NCBI GenBank assembly: GCA_014529385.2
Contig: CM043959.1
Location: 89,723,529 to 89,787,528 of the forward strand
Direction of reading: 5' to 3'
DNA from: Adiantum capillus-veneris
Lineage: Eukaryota; Streptophyta; Polypodiopsida; Polypodiales; Pteridaceae
DNA: 64,000 nucleotides
The notes under the pieces were generated by a model. The model searched no databases. It saw nothing but the letters and a program-made list of their open reading frames with translations, and was not told where the DNA came from. Of the stretch, positions 1-12,459 are shown one piece after another; position 1 is the first letter of the stretch; every line of letters starts with the position of its first letter. A program made the translations under genes and the position numbers.

Positions 1-544
1 TTTCCCCTCGTATACTTTATCCTTGCCTTTCAAGCTCTAGTCTCCCACTCAGTTTTTGTCTCCCTTTCAACTCTAGCTCTTTTGTTGGCCACACTTTGAC
101 ATCCTATTTATCCACCCCAATGATGTTCACTTTAGGGACTTCACCGCCGTCCGTTTAAGCTTGGTGCACTGAATTCTCAATCGCCTGCTCCCTCGGGCCA
201 TTAAACTATGCTTGGACTCTTCCTCTTCCAAAAAATGGGTAGATACCACCGCTTTCTCTCAGTGGATGAGGACAGCCTGGTGCATAATGCCCTTCACCGC
301 AATTATAGCACCTTCCATGTAGAGGTCTTGCCCTGCCCCTTGCTCCTCTTGGCTGTCCCTTGTCCATTACACTCTACCACAGCTCTTGCATCTGCCCCGA
401 TAGATCCTGAACCGTACGTATCCACTACTGTGGAATAGCAGTTGTAGCCCTATTCCCTTAATTTTCCTCCCTAGTTGACTTGCAAGGACTTTGTGGTTGA
501 ACAAGTGCCATCACTTCATAACCTGCTATGCCTTGTTCTATCTT
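1..544. other. Unassigned sequence, window edge
   Basis: No gene is recognised here. The stretch is CT-rich on the plus strand and lies downstream, on the minus strand, of the gag remnant at 545-1030. It probably belongs to the same minus-strand retroelement, which would run off the left edge. Confidence 0.3.
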
Positions 545-1030
545 TTTTTAATTTTCCTTCTTTTTGACCTTGCAATTGCCACTGCCTTGTTGTAGTTCTC
601 TGGGCTTTCAAAATCCACTTTCTCTTGCACCTTTGGATGCAAGCATGTCATAAACTTATCCAATTTGAAGTACTCACCATTGGCTAGCTACATAGCTGCT
701 GCTAATTCCACACAACATGCTTTGAAATGATCTAGAAACAAACTGAATTCCTCACTTACATCTTGCTTTAGAGCCTTTAGCCTTGCATCCATCTCAACTG
801 GAGATGCTTCCTTGTGAAAATCATGTAAAAACATTACCCGTAGATCCGGCCATGCATGTCTTGGCTCAATCTCCAAATCCTCAAACCACAATTTGGCCTT
901 ACCGCATCACCAACGGGAAGGTTTGCATCTTGCTATCCTCATTAGGAATTCGTAGAGACAACATGTACAATTCAAAATCTGCAAGCCATTCATTTGGATT
1001 CTCTTCACCTGTAAAAATCAAACCATAGCT
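545..1030 (-). pseudogene. Ty3-type gag remnant
   Basis: Read on the minus strand, this resembles the capsid part of a Ty3-type gag. A block with GEENPNEWLADFE (about 1020-930) is followed after a frameshift by an open stretch 891-688 (WPDL, then ALKQDVSEEF), then an in-frame TAG, then a block ending near 545 with LHPKVQEKVDF and a basic tail. Tryptophan and hydrophobic spacing follow the retrotransposon gag family. No zinc knuckle is seen before homology fades. At least one frameshift and one nonsense codon make it non-functional. The LTR end at 2997 and primer-like site at 2985-2996 lie upstream on the same strand, so it may be the gag of that element. Assignment to Ty3-type gag is from motif resemblance only. 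Confidence 0.6.
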
Positions 1031-2984
1031 TTGTGACGCCATCCTTGGGCCAATACCAAAACCTGTATTTTTACTTCACCAATGGGAGTAATCAACGTGC
1101 TCCTCTGTGGGGGGACCAAAAGATGGATACGAGGAAGGGTGTACACACCCAGAACACAAACAATCTGCCTCTCTAAAGCTCAGGGTAAACATAGCAACCC
1201 AATCCACTAGGATTCACCTTCAAAAATCCTCTTTTCTGCTAGCAGACCCTTGCCTGCACACCTCTTGACTCAACCACACTGTATCAAATCACGATCTAGC
1301 ACGCACACACCGCATGAAACATTTCATAGCTTCCCACACACACCAAGAGCCTCTTTCTCTCTCTTTGCCACAAGACACCACCGGTTTGATGGGGGCACAT
1401 TTGCCTACACACACATTCGACACCGCGAACACAAGCACAAGAGTAGTAGAACAGAGGGGGAAAAGGGAAATGATACCAAAAATGTGGGCTATGACTGATT
1501 TCCTTATTTAAGACAAGTCAAGTCCAACTGGCTCCATCGGCACAACCTCAACGGGCACAAGAATCTGACCTCAACCACCCTCATTGACACAGTCACTGTG
1601 GTAAAACCTCTCTCATCCTGCCTTCGTTGCAGAAACACACACACATAAACTCCCTCTTTGTTCGAACCTCTCACAACACCCTCCCTTCTTTGAACCGCCA
1701 CACATGTTGTCCCCACTTTGCTATTCCTAGTCCTTGAACAAATCCAAGAAAATGTGTCAACATTATTAGAGCCACCTTCTCGTAAACTGCATCCAACTTT
1801 GGTGAGCCGTATCCCACTAACCGTAAATCCAATCATTGAACCATCATTTTTGGCTGGCTCCACATAGTGTACACTCACTCCCAGAACCTTGGCAAGGATA
1901 AGAAATCTCCAGATGGTGCATCCGATGGGACAGTCAAACCATGCCAAAACTGGCCCCCGATAAATTTTCAAATGGCCATACCTTGCACTTTAGAGCCCCG
2001 AATGGCGATTCGAGAAGATCAACATCCTCCATAATTTCAGCTCTTCAATCCTATATGATGATGTCAACTCTGACCATCTATCCATCTGCCCTGCCCATGA
2101 GGAATCTGCAAAGGCTTCTAAATTAGAACTTTGATATCTTTCACACCGGGGCTCCGTTTGACGAGTCGTCTAGACCAGCTGACTCAGCATCTCAAACTCT
2201 ATCTACTCAAGAAAATAAATGAGCATTTCACACCTTTGGAGCTTCCGTCCTATATAGATCATCATGGAGCATCCTTGGCCTAAAAAACCCTATTAGGCAT
2301 ACACTTGAGTTGCACCTTGCTTGCCCATGACTTTCCCACCTGCTTTAGCTCACTGCCATGCACCTGCTGGCATCCATAGCACTCCTCATCACCCTTCTTG
2401 GCTCGGATAAACTTTTCTTGCACCAATATCATCCAAAAAAGCAAGAAAAAGGAGACATTAATAATAAAATAGTCCTCAAAATAGAGTGACATGAGACGCG
2501 ACGTGAGACTCAAGATTCATGGCCACAATATGAATAGCAAAAATGCTAAATTTACTTGAAAAAGTTGATGCCAAAATTAGAAAAACAATCACGAGGCTTC
2601 ACAAAGACGCACGAGGACAAAAATTGCATCAAACTCAATTGTAGTAAAAACAACATAACTTTCTGCTGTGAACTCTGATTGATGCAAACCCCAGACTCAA
2701 ATTGAAGAGCACGAGAATACGATTTCTCCAAATTTTGAGCCCCCAAAAATTGAGATGAAGTTGAGGGTGTCAACAATAAGCAAACGTAATCAAGGATTCA
2801 CCATATTGATTAGCAATAAACGCCACACAAAGAACTAATCATATTCTTCTTAACACAAAACAACCATAGTTAACAAGAATCAATCCTCAAAAATAAAATT
2901 TATAGCAATTCTGAATCTTATACGCGAATTGCATACACATACTTTGTTTTGTCACCATGAATTGAATCGTCGCGTGATCGTTAC
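1031..2984 (-). other. Leader-like region, no gene recognised
   Basis: About 1.95 kb between the primer-like site and the gag remnant. The longest open stretch (minus strand, 1971-1504) has the irregular composition of chance translation and no recognisable domain. It most likely represents the untranslated leader of the minus-strand element. Confidence 0.35.
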
Positions 2985-2996
2985 CATCTGATACCA
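2985..2996 (-). promoter_or_regulatory. Primer binding site-like sequence (initiator Met tRNA type)
   Basis: On the minus strand the bases directly after the LTR terminus read TGGTATCAGATG, which matches the common plant primer site TGGTATCAGAGC at 10 of 12 positions. It directly abuts the CA end of the LTR at 2997, the expected geometry. Confidence 0.6.
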
Positions 2997-3121
2997 TGTT
3001 GAGATGTAGAGAGAAAGAGAGAGAGACGAGACATGAGACACACCATGTACGCTCCCAAAGACTGATTCATATTGAGGACAAGATACAAACATATAGGTGA
3101 GACCAAGCTGAGTAGAGTGAG
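2997..3121 (-). repeat. Minus-strand LTR, 3' part (R-U5 side)
   Basis: The LTR ends TCTCAACA on the minus strand and is continued on the far side of Element A at 27645-28673. The two parts together make about 1.15 kb beginning TGTTGA and ending TCAACA, a perfect 6-bp terminal inverted repeat. The split is caused by Element A, because GTGAG at 3117-3121 is repeated at 27645-27649. Confidence 0.65.
3117..3121. repeat. Target site duplication of Element A, left copy (GTGAG)
   Basis: GTGAG directly precedes the TG of the left LTR and is found again directly after the CA of the right LTR at 27645-27649. Five bases is the usual duplication length for Ty3-type integrases. Confidence 0.9.
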
Positions 3122-4028
3122 TGTTAGCAGCAAGCTAACACGGACACCATTTTTCAGAGTTCTCCATGTAAAACAATTATTATTTTGATAAATTAAGAAT
3201 ATTGTAAATCCTCTTTTCTTGGTAAGCTTTGTAATTAATGAGCTGGGGCTACAAGCTTCCAGATTGTATCAGCCAGTCAATTCTCAACTTTGGTAGAACT
3301 CCAGATTATTAGTTTTGACCACCCAAAAACCTAGGCTAAGGTATAAAAGCAAATTTTTATAAGTTTTTGGATAAGAAATACACAGCGTGAGCTAACGGCA
3401 CTCACTCCTCTCCTTCTCGCGCTTCCTAATCCCTCTCCGATTGTCACATTGCGAATGTGTTTGTTGCATTGCAACCACAGGTAAAATCTCTACGCATTGA
3501 CGTAAGCCATTCACAATATTTCGTAGCTTTTGGCGCCACCGACCCGTGGCCTAATTTCATCATAACTAGGAATTTACACTTTTAATTCGAAAACTAAGCA
3601 TAGGCAGGGTATTGGGGCATCATTGCTAAGCATTTAGATGAATTCTGGGTAAAAAGCGATTAGGTAAAAAATCCACTGCTGTTAATAATGCGATTTTGGA
3701 ACTTGACCTAAAGTGGGGTTTGGCCATAGGCTTGTGTGCTTAGGTCTTATAAACTTGTCCTAGAAGTTTCGTTACGTTTGGATGTCATTTGATGCTGTAA
3801 CGGATATGATTTGCTTGCCGATGAGCGATTGGCTTTTGGTGATTTCAGTCACTTGAGTGTAACTTGAGTTAGATGCAAATTGTTAGTTGTTTTTCTGAGA
3901 GATTGACAATCTCTTGTAGCCTCTATGCACTAGTCGAGTCAGCGTCGTCCCATGGTTTGACAAATTAATTGTGGTTCTTGCTAATACTGCAATAAGATAG
4001 GATAGTAAGGTTAGACATGCATCCCACA
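3122..4028 (+). repeat. Element A 5' LTR
   Basis: Begins TGTTAGCAGC and ends CATCCCACA. It matches 26736-27644 over its whole length with scattered substitutions. A TATAAAAG box is at 3342-3349. A degenerate half of the element's palindrome (TTAATAATGCGATT, about 3682-3695) lies within it. Confidence 0.93.
3342..3349 (+). promoter_or_regulatory. LTR TATA box
   Basis: TATAAAAG, conserved in the right LTR at 26956-26963. It sits about 220 bp into the LTR, so U3 would be short and R-U5 long. Confidence 0.6.
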
Positions 4029-4030
4029 TT

Positions 4031-4050
4031 TGGCGCCATTGCCGTGGATC
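4031..4050 (+). promoter_or_regulatory. Element A primer binding site (tRNA-Asp type)
   Basis: TGGCGCCATTGCCGTGGATC starts two bases after the LTR end. It differs at two positions from the TGGCGCCGTTGCCGGGGATC site recalled for Athila-like plant elements, which is complementary to the 3' end of a plant aspartate tRNA. Confidence 0.8.
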
Positions 4051-4727
4051 AAAGAGACCTAAACTAGGAAAAAACATGAGCTTCTTGTGTAGTTGTCCTT
4101 TAGCTTCCTCTATGTTCGCCTAGAGTGCAAAACTTTCTTTTAGAAACCGCATAGCTTAAGATTTTCATCTTTTGCTGTGTAGAGGTAGCTTGGAAGTAAT
4201 CGTACTTGCTAAGTACCTTTAGGACTGTAGGATTGTAGATTTAGATTAGGATTTGGAGAATGATTGGTAGACGAGACAAGTCTTAAGATCAAAACTCTGA
4301 AAACCATAAAAAACACAAGAAAACGAGTGTTTGTGGACACTTTCCACAACCCCATTGCATGAGAATCTAGGAGTAGGGTAAGTAGGATCCGAGGTGGATT
4401 TCAAAACATTGCTCACTCCAAACAAATCATCTGTGAGTTGTTTATGTAAAGTTGCAAAATTTCAGGTCTACAGCTAGAAATAGCTTGAAAAGACTCGAAT
4501 TCACTCAATCCGACTGGAGAGTAAGCCTAAGAGTTGTCCGGACCAGTGGGTAAGCTCAAAGACACTTTGAGGTAAAAATTTCAAGAAGTTGACCAAAACT
4601 CAAATTATTTACTTTTTCTTGACATTTTATGCCAAATTAAGGTTTGACATGATTCATAGGGTTAAAATAGCTCATATAAAGATTGTCTTTGAGAAAATTG
4701 CAAAAAAGTGTTCATTTCAAGCCTCAA

Positions 4728-4749
4728 GTTAATAAGCACAATTATTAAC
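4728..4749. repeat. Palindrome copy 1 (degenerate core)
   Basis: Arms GTTAATAA and TTATTAAC are perfectly inverted around a GCACAA centre. It is 268 bp before the next copy. A half-site (CAAATTATTTAC, about 4601-4612) lies further upstream. Confidence 0.6.
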
Positions 4750-4995
4750 TTTCTGCTCTAAATTGACCAAGGTTCATACCATTGACTCATTGCATGTGTA
4801 CAAAAACCTTTTGTAAAGGCCCAAGAGATTTGGATCACTAAACTGGCAAAAACTGGGTAAAAACTAAAGTTTGTATTGACTTTTTAAATCTTGCTTGTAA
4901 ATTGGGGAAAAATTTATCCAAACTTGTTGAAAATTGATCAACAGGCTTATATTGGTGTGAACACGTGTACATACTAAGTGCAAAAATTATCAAAT

Positions 4996-5017
4996 GTAAA
5001 TAATCGTGATTATTTAT
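4996..5017. repeat. Palindrome copy 2
   Basis: Core AAATAATCGTGATTATTT with one mismatch in the central dyad. It is 293 bp before copy 3. Confidence 0.85.
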
Positions 5018-5288
5018 ATCTATCCTAATTTTTAATTTTTTTGACGAAGTCTTCATACCACTAGCTTCACCATGTTGTAATGAGCCCACAAACCAAAATT
5101 GGTAAGATTTGAATCACTGAATTGAAAATTGTGACTAAAATTGCAAAGTTAGTTTACGGACATATAAATGATGACCATTTGACCAAAAATTGTCCAAACT
5201 TGATGAAACTTGGCTACTGACTTTAACTTGAGGTGCTTAAAAGATCTGTGTCAAAGTTGGGGCACAAACTTGCAAAAATTTAGCTAGA

Positions 5289-5310
5289 GTAAATAATCGC
5301 GATTATTTGC
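5289..5310. repeat. Palindrome copy 3
   Basis: Core AAATAATCGCGATTATTT, a perfect dyad over 18 bp, followed by the conserved context CTTCTGC. It is 284 bp before copy 4. Confidence 0.88.
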
Positions 5311-5572
5311 TTCTGCTTCAAAACTTGATGATTTTGTAAATTTGAGTATACCACAAGGTTAAGCACATCAAGTAGACCCCACAAATCAGTTTTGGTGAAA
5401 TTTGGACCACAAAAGTGAGACTTAAGTCAGATTCTTGAAGTCAGAGTTTGCGGACACGGAATAGTTGGTAAACATGATCAAATTTTGTCCAAACTTATTG
5501 GAACTTGTCTAAGGGCTTTAACAAGTTTTATACTTGCCAAACCAATCCAAAAGGTTCCAAAACTTGACAAAA

Positions 5573-5594
5573 GTAAATAATCACGATTATTTAC
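5573..5594. repeat. Palindrome copy 4
   Basis: GTAAATAATCA with inverted arm CGATTATTTAC, followed by TTCTGC as in copy 3. It is the last copy before the gag ORF. Confidence 0.88.
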
Positions 5595-5987
5595 TTCTGC
5601 TATATAGAGACTTCAATTTTGACTTTTGGACTTATAAAGTGTTAGACCAACATAATATAAAGCCACAGGACAATTTTGGGCTCAATCGGATTAGAATTGA
5701 TACAAATACACTCAGTTTATAGGTTGCAGATTAGACCTTTGATTTTTGCTAAAGTCAAATTTTGACTCCCATAGCACGATTTGAAGTGATATACAGAGAC
5801 CAATCACGAGAGTTATCAAGAGCTCTACTGTCTTTATAGAGAAATAGCTAACTTGATTAATTTTGTACAGGAATCAGGTTGTAGACAAGGAATCAGTGGC
5901 TTGACAGAAAGTTGAAATCGAATCAAGTGAAAATTGACGACCTGTCAATCCAAGGTTAGTACTCTATCCAGGGATTCATAAGTCTTT

Positions 5988-8900
5988 ATGAAACTTATAT
6001 CTAATCGTGTACTAGGAAATCAAGGCCTATTCGGAGAAACCTCCAGTAGAGTATCCACTGAAGAAAGCGTGAATCAAGGCAATTCCTTGCACACAATTTC
6101 TGAAAAAGTCTTAGACACTTTTTCACATTCAACATCCGAAATGTCTTCTTACCCGACTCACTCGAAAACCGGAACGATAGTGCGCTATAAGCATATACTA
6201 TCTTTTTACAAGACTAACCGTCATGGAGCCCAGGTTTACTTGGACCCTAACGAGGAGTATGCTATTCGCATTGATGACCATGGTATTGAGTTCGAAGAAG
6301 AGGTTAGGGTAAATAAACAAGGAAAAATGTACATGGATCGAAACGGAACTCAGTATGTACAAGTCGAAAATCCTAAATATGTCAGCGGTTAAAAGTAAAC
6401 ACTATAATCCCAAATATGTCAGCAAAAGAAGGACAACCAACTTTAGAATTTGAGGGATACGATCAAGTAGACTTGAAGCCTTTGAAATGGCTTAGTACGG
6501 ATAATCCTAGGATCGGAGTCTATTGTTGGGAAGATAGAAACATAAAAGATCTTTTGTGGACTTCTCATGCCAGACCAGGACAATTAATGGCCATTAAGAT
6601 CATCTATATCTTCAAGATCAAAGATAAGAGATCTATAGATCTACCAACTTACTTGTAGGGATTGTTATAACAACAACTTTGTTATGATGACTCTTGAGGA
6701 GGTAGAACAAACCAAATACCAAGGGTATTCCATACGGGATTGGATATTGGGGTAAGGACTAGAAACAATTCCAAGGGATGAACATCGTGAGAGATCATCT
6801 GAGAGTAATATGAAGAAACCGGAAACCACCTCATCACGTAGAAAACCGGGTGACACTAAGGCCAGTCCAGGGCTACATGAGTCATTATTTTCAATAGATT
6901 GGTTTGAAGGACTCGGAACATGACCAACTCCCAGAAGACCTGGCATTGAACCAAATAGACGTGTCAGACCACCTGATTTCGAAAATGGGTCAGAAAATAC
7001 AGTGGGTCAGGGGATCATATGAACACTTAGCAAGCTTTAAGCAAGTGCTAAGAGCGGAGCGTATATTCGATTTCCATACTCAATTTGAGGGGTTTGGAAT
7101 GACATTAGAAGGAAAATCTTTGACATGGTTCCAAAACATTCCACCAAGGTCAATCATGAACTTGAACACATTAGCTCAAGGATTTGTAGCTGCTTATTCC
7201 AAAATGGGGATTAAGTATAATACGGTAGCTCAAATCTATAGCTTTAAACAGAAACATGGTGAGTCTGTTAGGGATTGTGCAACTCGAATGAAACAATACA
7301 TTGCCAGATGCCTAGAGATGGAGATACCTGCAAAATAACGACTTGTACGCTTGTTTCTGGAGGGACTGCTAAACAAAGAACTTCATACTATATTCTATAG
7401 TAGAAAGCATACAACCCTAGAAGCGTGTGTGTCTGATGCTATTGACCTAGGAGACAATTGTGAGATCTTCAATGAAGAAGATGTTCCTAAGGATAAACAA
7501 ACCGAGAAAACAACATCCACAAAACCAGCATAAGTGGGAACGGCTGCTGCGACACCACTCTCAGCCATAGAAGATATGCTAAAAAGGACGAACGACATGA
7601 TGAACAATATACAAAAGGAACCTATGAGAGGACCAAGACAAGGGATACCTCCATAGGGACAACCAATTAGGCCACAAAAATGGTGTGCAATCAAGGGAAA
7701 ATGGACCAACCATGAAACCCATGAGTGCTACTTCAGACCAAAGTATGATGGGAATGTTCAGTACGTGCCCATGAGGCCCCAGGGACAACCCATGTACAAA
7801 ATATTAGCCTAATATGGCCCAAGCTCAAAGACCACCAATGGGTATGGAAAGACTCTCAACCTGTGTTGGGACAACAACCTCCGTATCCATGAAATAATGT
7901 AGTGCCTGTAAAATACATGCAATCGGAAGGAGTCATAGATGAACAAGCATTAGTGCCTGTTACACCCTATGCAGAGCCTAGTCCATCTACAGTAATGGTA
8001 GAAGGAGATTGGTATAGTCCACATCCACCACCAATGGAAGAAACCATGACTTATGATCCACCAGAGCTTGCACCAATGTATTATGTAGCTAATCAAGGTG
8101 TCCAACCTCCCATGGGAAGACCCATGTGAGCCTAGAATAGGAAACTATCATAGTTGTGATGCTGATGACCACTGGAAGAACGAATGTCCAGAGCTTGATG
8201 TCCAGAGCCTGACAAAAACCTCAAACCAATTGAAGCCTATTGCATACAATGTTGCAAAAATGGAGGACACTTTCCGAAAGATTGTCCTAAGAATCCTTTG
8301 AACAAGGGAAAAACTGTCGTAAACGTAGTCCAAGTGATGCCTAGTAGCTCATCGGAGAGTGAACCGATTGTTCCAATCAAGGTAATCACTAGAGCCAAGG
8401 CAAAGAAAAACAAACACAACTCCTCTGATGATTCGAAGAACACGAAAGTTTCTTCTCAAAGAATCAAAAGGAGCAGAAGCAAAAGATATGAGATGAGAAA
8501 ACAAAAACAACGGATTGAAAACGAAGAGAAAGCAAAAATGCTAGCCCGGGAAAAGTTGAAAGAAATTGGCAGTGAATTCAAGGAAACAACCGTGAAATCT
8601 GGAGGATCCATTTTGGTAAATGAAATTTTTGAGCCTATTAACGCAACCTTGGAAGCTTACCAAGCAGGCCAAAACATGGAAAACAAATGGAAAAACTATC
8701 CATCTCCAGACATAGAAGCAACGAAGCTAGAGGCTTATCAAAACTTGGTAAGAATCACGCAAGAAATGTTAGATAAACAAAAATCCAAGCTTAAAGGTAT
8801 TGCAAAACCTGAAGAGCTTGCTGTAGAAGAAACAAAAGCGAAATCCGATGTGGTGGCAGAACCCCACCTTGAAACAAATGAACCAGAGCTTATAGTGCTG

Positions 8901-9206
8901 GACAACGAAGATGCATTAGACGGAATTCCATTCATAGAGGAAGACTGGCCAGGAAATCTATGGGAAAAGGTAAGAGAGATCAATGATGGGAGCCTAACTT
9001 TAAAGTCAGCTCCTATAGAGGAAGTTTGGTTGGATAACCTACCATCTAATATGAACATGGATTTACAATCCTTGTACGGGGATTGCAGATTGGAAGCTTC
9101 AAGAATATCTAAACCATTGACATTAAAAAAATTACCTTCTTACTTGGGAGATAACGAAGATGAACCCATCGTTTGCAAGACAACTCAAGTAAAAAGAGCC
9201 AAATAG
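5988..9206 (+). pseudogene. Element A gag polyprotein (capsid, nucleocapsid, charged linker), broken
   Basis: Gag-like region spread over several frames. An N-terminal ORF (5988-6392, 134 aa) is unrecognised. The capsid part is 6904-7533, with GKSLTWFQNIPP and GESVRDCATRMKQY matching retrotransposon gag proteins; an in-frame TAA separates 6904-7338 from 7351-7533. Near 8140-8290 cysteine-histidine motifs occur: CDADDHWKNEC in one frame and CIQCCKNGGHFPKDC in another, close to a CCHC zinc knuckle. 8298-9206 (302 aa) is a lysine/glutamate-rich linker starting with a Ser and Arg/Lys-rich stretch. Internal stops and frameshifts show it is dead. The start at 5988 is the first long ORF after the leader and is not proven. 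Confidence 0.7.
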
Positions 9207-9464
9207 ACCCTAGAAGTAGACAACATTCATTCAATCATGTCTACACCCATCTAATGCACTCTTACTTTGGGAGAACGGTTGAAACTCAGACCATACTTGT
9301 GGAACGATTTACAGAAATCCCTAGAGAAGGTGGGGATAACGGGGTTAATCTCTAAGAATTTGGGAAAAATGAAAAATGAAATGGAAAACAAAGAGATTTG
9401 ATCAGTTCCTATGAACAAGGTCGGAGAATATTATTAAGGAGAAGAAGGAAACACCACCCTCCCA

Positions 9465-9848
9465 GTGAAATATAATGACATTGAAACCATGGCAATACTG
9501 GATAGTGGAGCTGGCATAGCCATAGCCACTAACGCAGTATGGGAATCTTGGGGACAGCAAGCCATTAGACAAACGCGAATGAAATTGCAGTTGGCTGACG
9601 GACACATTGAGAGACCACTAGGGCTACTTGAAAAGGGGATAGTCAATTCCTGTGGAATTGAATATCAACACACTTTTGTGATAGTAGACTTTGGAAAAAA
9701 ACTCAACTATGAAATCATATTGGGAAGACCTTTCATGCGACAGGTACAACATATCCAAGATTGGGGAAACAACTATCTGTACTTGAAGCAGGTGGGATCT
9801 ATAACAAGAGTCAATCTAAAAGATCACACTTATAGAGATGTCTTGTAA
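9465..9848 (+). pseudogene. Element A retropepsin (first aspartic protease domain)
   Basis: An open stretch of 127 aa with the active-site motif LDSGAG (about residues 8-13) and the flap/C-terminal motif IILGRPFMRQ (about residues 84-93), the two hallmarks of a retroviral-type aspartic protease. In the family it dimerises and cuts the gag-pol polyprotein. It lies after the gag linker and before RT, the normal Ty3 order. It has no intact connection to gag or RT in the present sequence. Confidence 0.8.
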
Positions 9849-10898
9849 ACACCCATCCAAGAGTTTGATTCAGTCTCTTCGGCTGAAACTAAGCTCCCAT
9901 CCTGGTTAAACAAAGACACTCCTATTTGGATGTGCGGAGCTTCAGAAAATGGAAGCTTAAGACGAGAGGAATGTATCCTAGAAAGGGACTGTACAAACGA
10001 AGCCTACATACCTGAACCCTTTTGAGAGCATTTATTTTAACCATTCGAGTGGACTCAAATTTTAGCAACAATGGATGTATGTGTTAATACGTCTATGACT
10101 ACTCAATTTTGCAATGAGGATGGCTACGACATACTTCCCATTCAAATGATGTCAGTCCTCAACATTGAAAACAAAGATGAGGAACCCAAGGACTTGATGA
10201 AAGCTCAACAAGTCTTTTCTGACCTTTATTACGATGCAAATGATGAGTTAGATGAACACTCAGTTACCTCAGAAGATTCGGGGTTAGAAAAAGAGCATAC
10301 AAGAGCTCAGTTACTCCTAAGGGTAGGGGAGGAAAAGTTTTTTTGACTTTCCAAACTAGAAATCAAGAAGACAAAAATGGTATAGAAGAAAGAGAGACAC
10401 CAATATCGTGAAAACACAACCTATGCCATCAGTCTCTAGTAAAATACAATTCCTGATGCAGATAGATGTTAATGATTGTGTCAAGGACAAAATAACTCAC
10501 AGATATCCTTCAAACAGAAACTCAGAAATGTCTCAGACATCGAGAAAAGCAAGAAGGGGTACTCAAGAAAAATCTTAGGATAAAAAACCACTCATGACTA
10601 GAGTCGAGCGGAAAAAGAAATATCAAGAGTTGAAAAAAGCTCTAAAGGAGATATTCACAATTGAAATGGAAACCACGGAAGAGGATGGTAAGGATGTAAT
10701 GCATGTTCCATCCCATTACAAAAAGTATACTCTCCAAGATCGGAAATCATGATTGAACAACCTGTTAGGGAACTACGGAAACAAGGTGAGCCTTAAGAAG
10801 GACCTGAAAACGCTAAAAGGGTAGAATTTGATGAACCAGAAGAAGAGCCTAGACCTGCTTACATTGCGAATGACCTAACAGAAGAAGAAGAAAAGATT
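9849..10898 (+). other. Protease-RT linker, decayed
   Basis: About 1 kb between protease and RT. It holds an acidic open stretch at 10071-10346 (91 aa) with no recognised domain and several stops. It is probably the spacer of the pol polyprotein. Confidence 0.5.
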
Positions 10899-12384
10899 TT
10901 GCTGAGCTTGTTAAAGGAATACTGGGATATCTTCGCTTGGTCTTACAAGGATCTCAAGGGTGTTGATCTAGAAATCTGTCAACATATTATACCCATGAGA
11001 GATGATGCGAACCCAAGTAGACAGAGACCATACACTTATAATGAAACATTTGCCAGGAAGATCAAAGAAGAGATTGAAAAACTAAAGGAAGCTGAATTCA
11101 TTTACAAAATTGAACACACAAACTGGATGTCTCCAATTGTGGTAGTACCTAAGAAGAATGGGAAATTACGAGTGTGTGTTAATCTCAAAAAGGTGAATGC
11201 AGCTACCATTAGAGACAACTTTTCTCTTCCGATAACCGAGCATGTTTTAGAACGAGTGGCAGGAAAAGAAGCTTACAGCTTCTTAGACGGATTTTTGGGA
11301 TACAATCAACTTTTAATTGACCCAAAAGATCAGCATAAAACTGCTTTTGCAACAGAATGGGATATATTTGCCTATCGGGTTATGCCGTTTGGGTTAACTA
11401 ATGCTCCAGCCACGTTTTAGAGGTTGTTGAGCCATGCTTTCAAAGAGTATCTTCGGAAATTCTTAGAAGTATACATGGATGATCTATGCGTACATTCCTC
11501 AATCCGAGCTGATCATTTTGACACCTCAAAAAGGTATTCGAGAAATGTAGACTTTATAGGATTTGCTTAAATCCTGAAAAGTGCACATTCATGGGAAGAC
11601 AAGGGAAAATTCTTAGACATATAGTGTCTAAAAATGGCATAGCTACTAATATTGAAAAGATTCATGTCATTGCTAATTTGCCTAGACCAACAATAGTCAA
11701 GGAGGTACAAGCCTTCATGGGACATTGTGGATATTACCGACGGTTCATCTACATGTATGCTATAATTGCAAAACCCATGTATAGCTTGATTACGCACTTT
11801 GAATGGACCGAGGCATGTGAAGAATTCTTCATGAAGCTTAAGCAAGCTCTCACCTCAGCTCCAATATTGAAAGAACCAGATTGGGATAAGGTATTCCATG
11901 TACATGTAGATGCTTCAAACTTTGCTATTGGTTGTATACTAGCCCAACCAGGAGATGGAAAAATTGACTTTCCTATTTCTTCTGCTAGCCAAAAATTGAA
12001 CATGGTAGAAATAATTACACCACCACCGAAAGAGAAGGACTAGGAATGATCTATGCCATTAAAAAGTATAGACATTACCTATTAGAAAAAAAGTTTGTGT
12101 TCTTTGTGGACCACCAAGCTTTGTTGTATATGGTCAACAAGCCATGTAGCATAGGGAGAATAGTGAAATGGTTCTTCATTCTTCTCAAATTTGATCTCAC
12201 CATGGTTGTAAAAAAAGGCACTACGCATCAACGAGCAGATCATTTGTCAAGGATTGTTTTAGGGGAATTACCTAAAGGGGTAGATGATGATTTACCAGAT
12301 GCCTATTTGTTCTCCATGGAAATGATACCTAGATGGTCGGAAAACATTGTGTCATTGATGACAATAGCTCAAGTAGACTCATAA
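10899..12384 (+). pseudogene. Element A reverse transcriptase and RNase H, broken
   Basis: The RT begins IFAWSYKDL and carries PIVVVPKKNGKLRVCVNLKK, YSFLDGFLGYNQ (catalytic Asp present) and MPFGLTNAPATF. The next codon (11418-11420) is TAG where the family has Gln. The frame continues to the catalytic YMDDL at about 11472-11486. The connection/RNase H part follows at 11591-12384 with VHVDASNFAIG (RNase H Asp) and VDHQAL, in two frames joined by a frameshift near 12000-12040. In the family it copies element RNA and degrades the template. Wording is Tat/Athila-like. Confidence 0.88.
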
Positions 12385-12459
12385 ATACCACTTCCTATCA
12401 CAATTGATTTAATCGAGCAATCGGCTATATCAAAGAAACCGGGACGGGATATTTCTTTT

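Larger units (their letters stand above)
4051..5987 (+). other. Element A 5' leader with ~290-bp degenerate tandem repeats
   Basis: Nearly 2 kb with no coding sequence. It consists largely of diverged ~270-290-bp units, each with a strongly conserved 22-nt palindrome (listed separately) and shared wording such as TTTGTCCAAACTT. The gag-like ORF begins at 5988, about 390 bp after the last palindrome. Confidence 0.7.

Noticed and set aside
1504-1971. 155-aa minus-strand ORF as a gene
   Set aside because: Composition and lack of any motif suggest chance; it lies in a retroelement leader.
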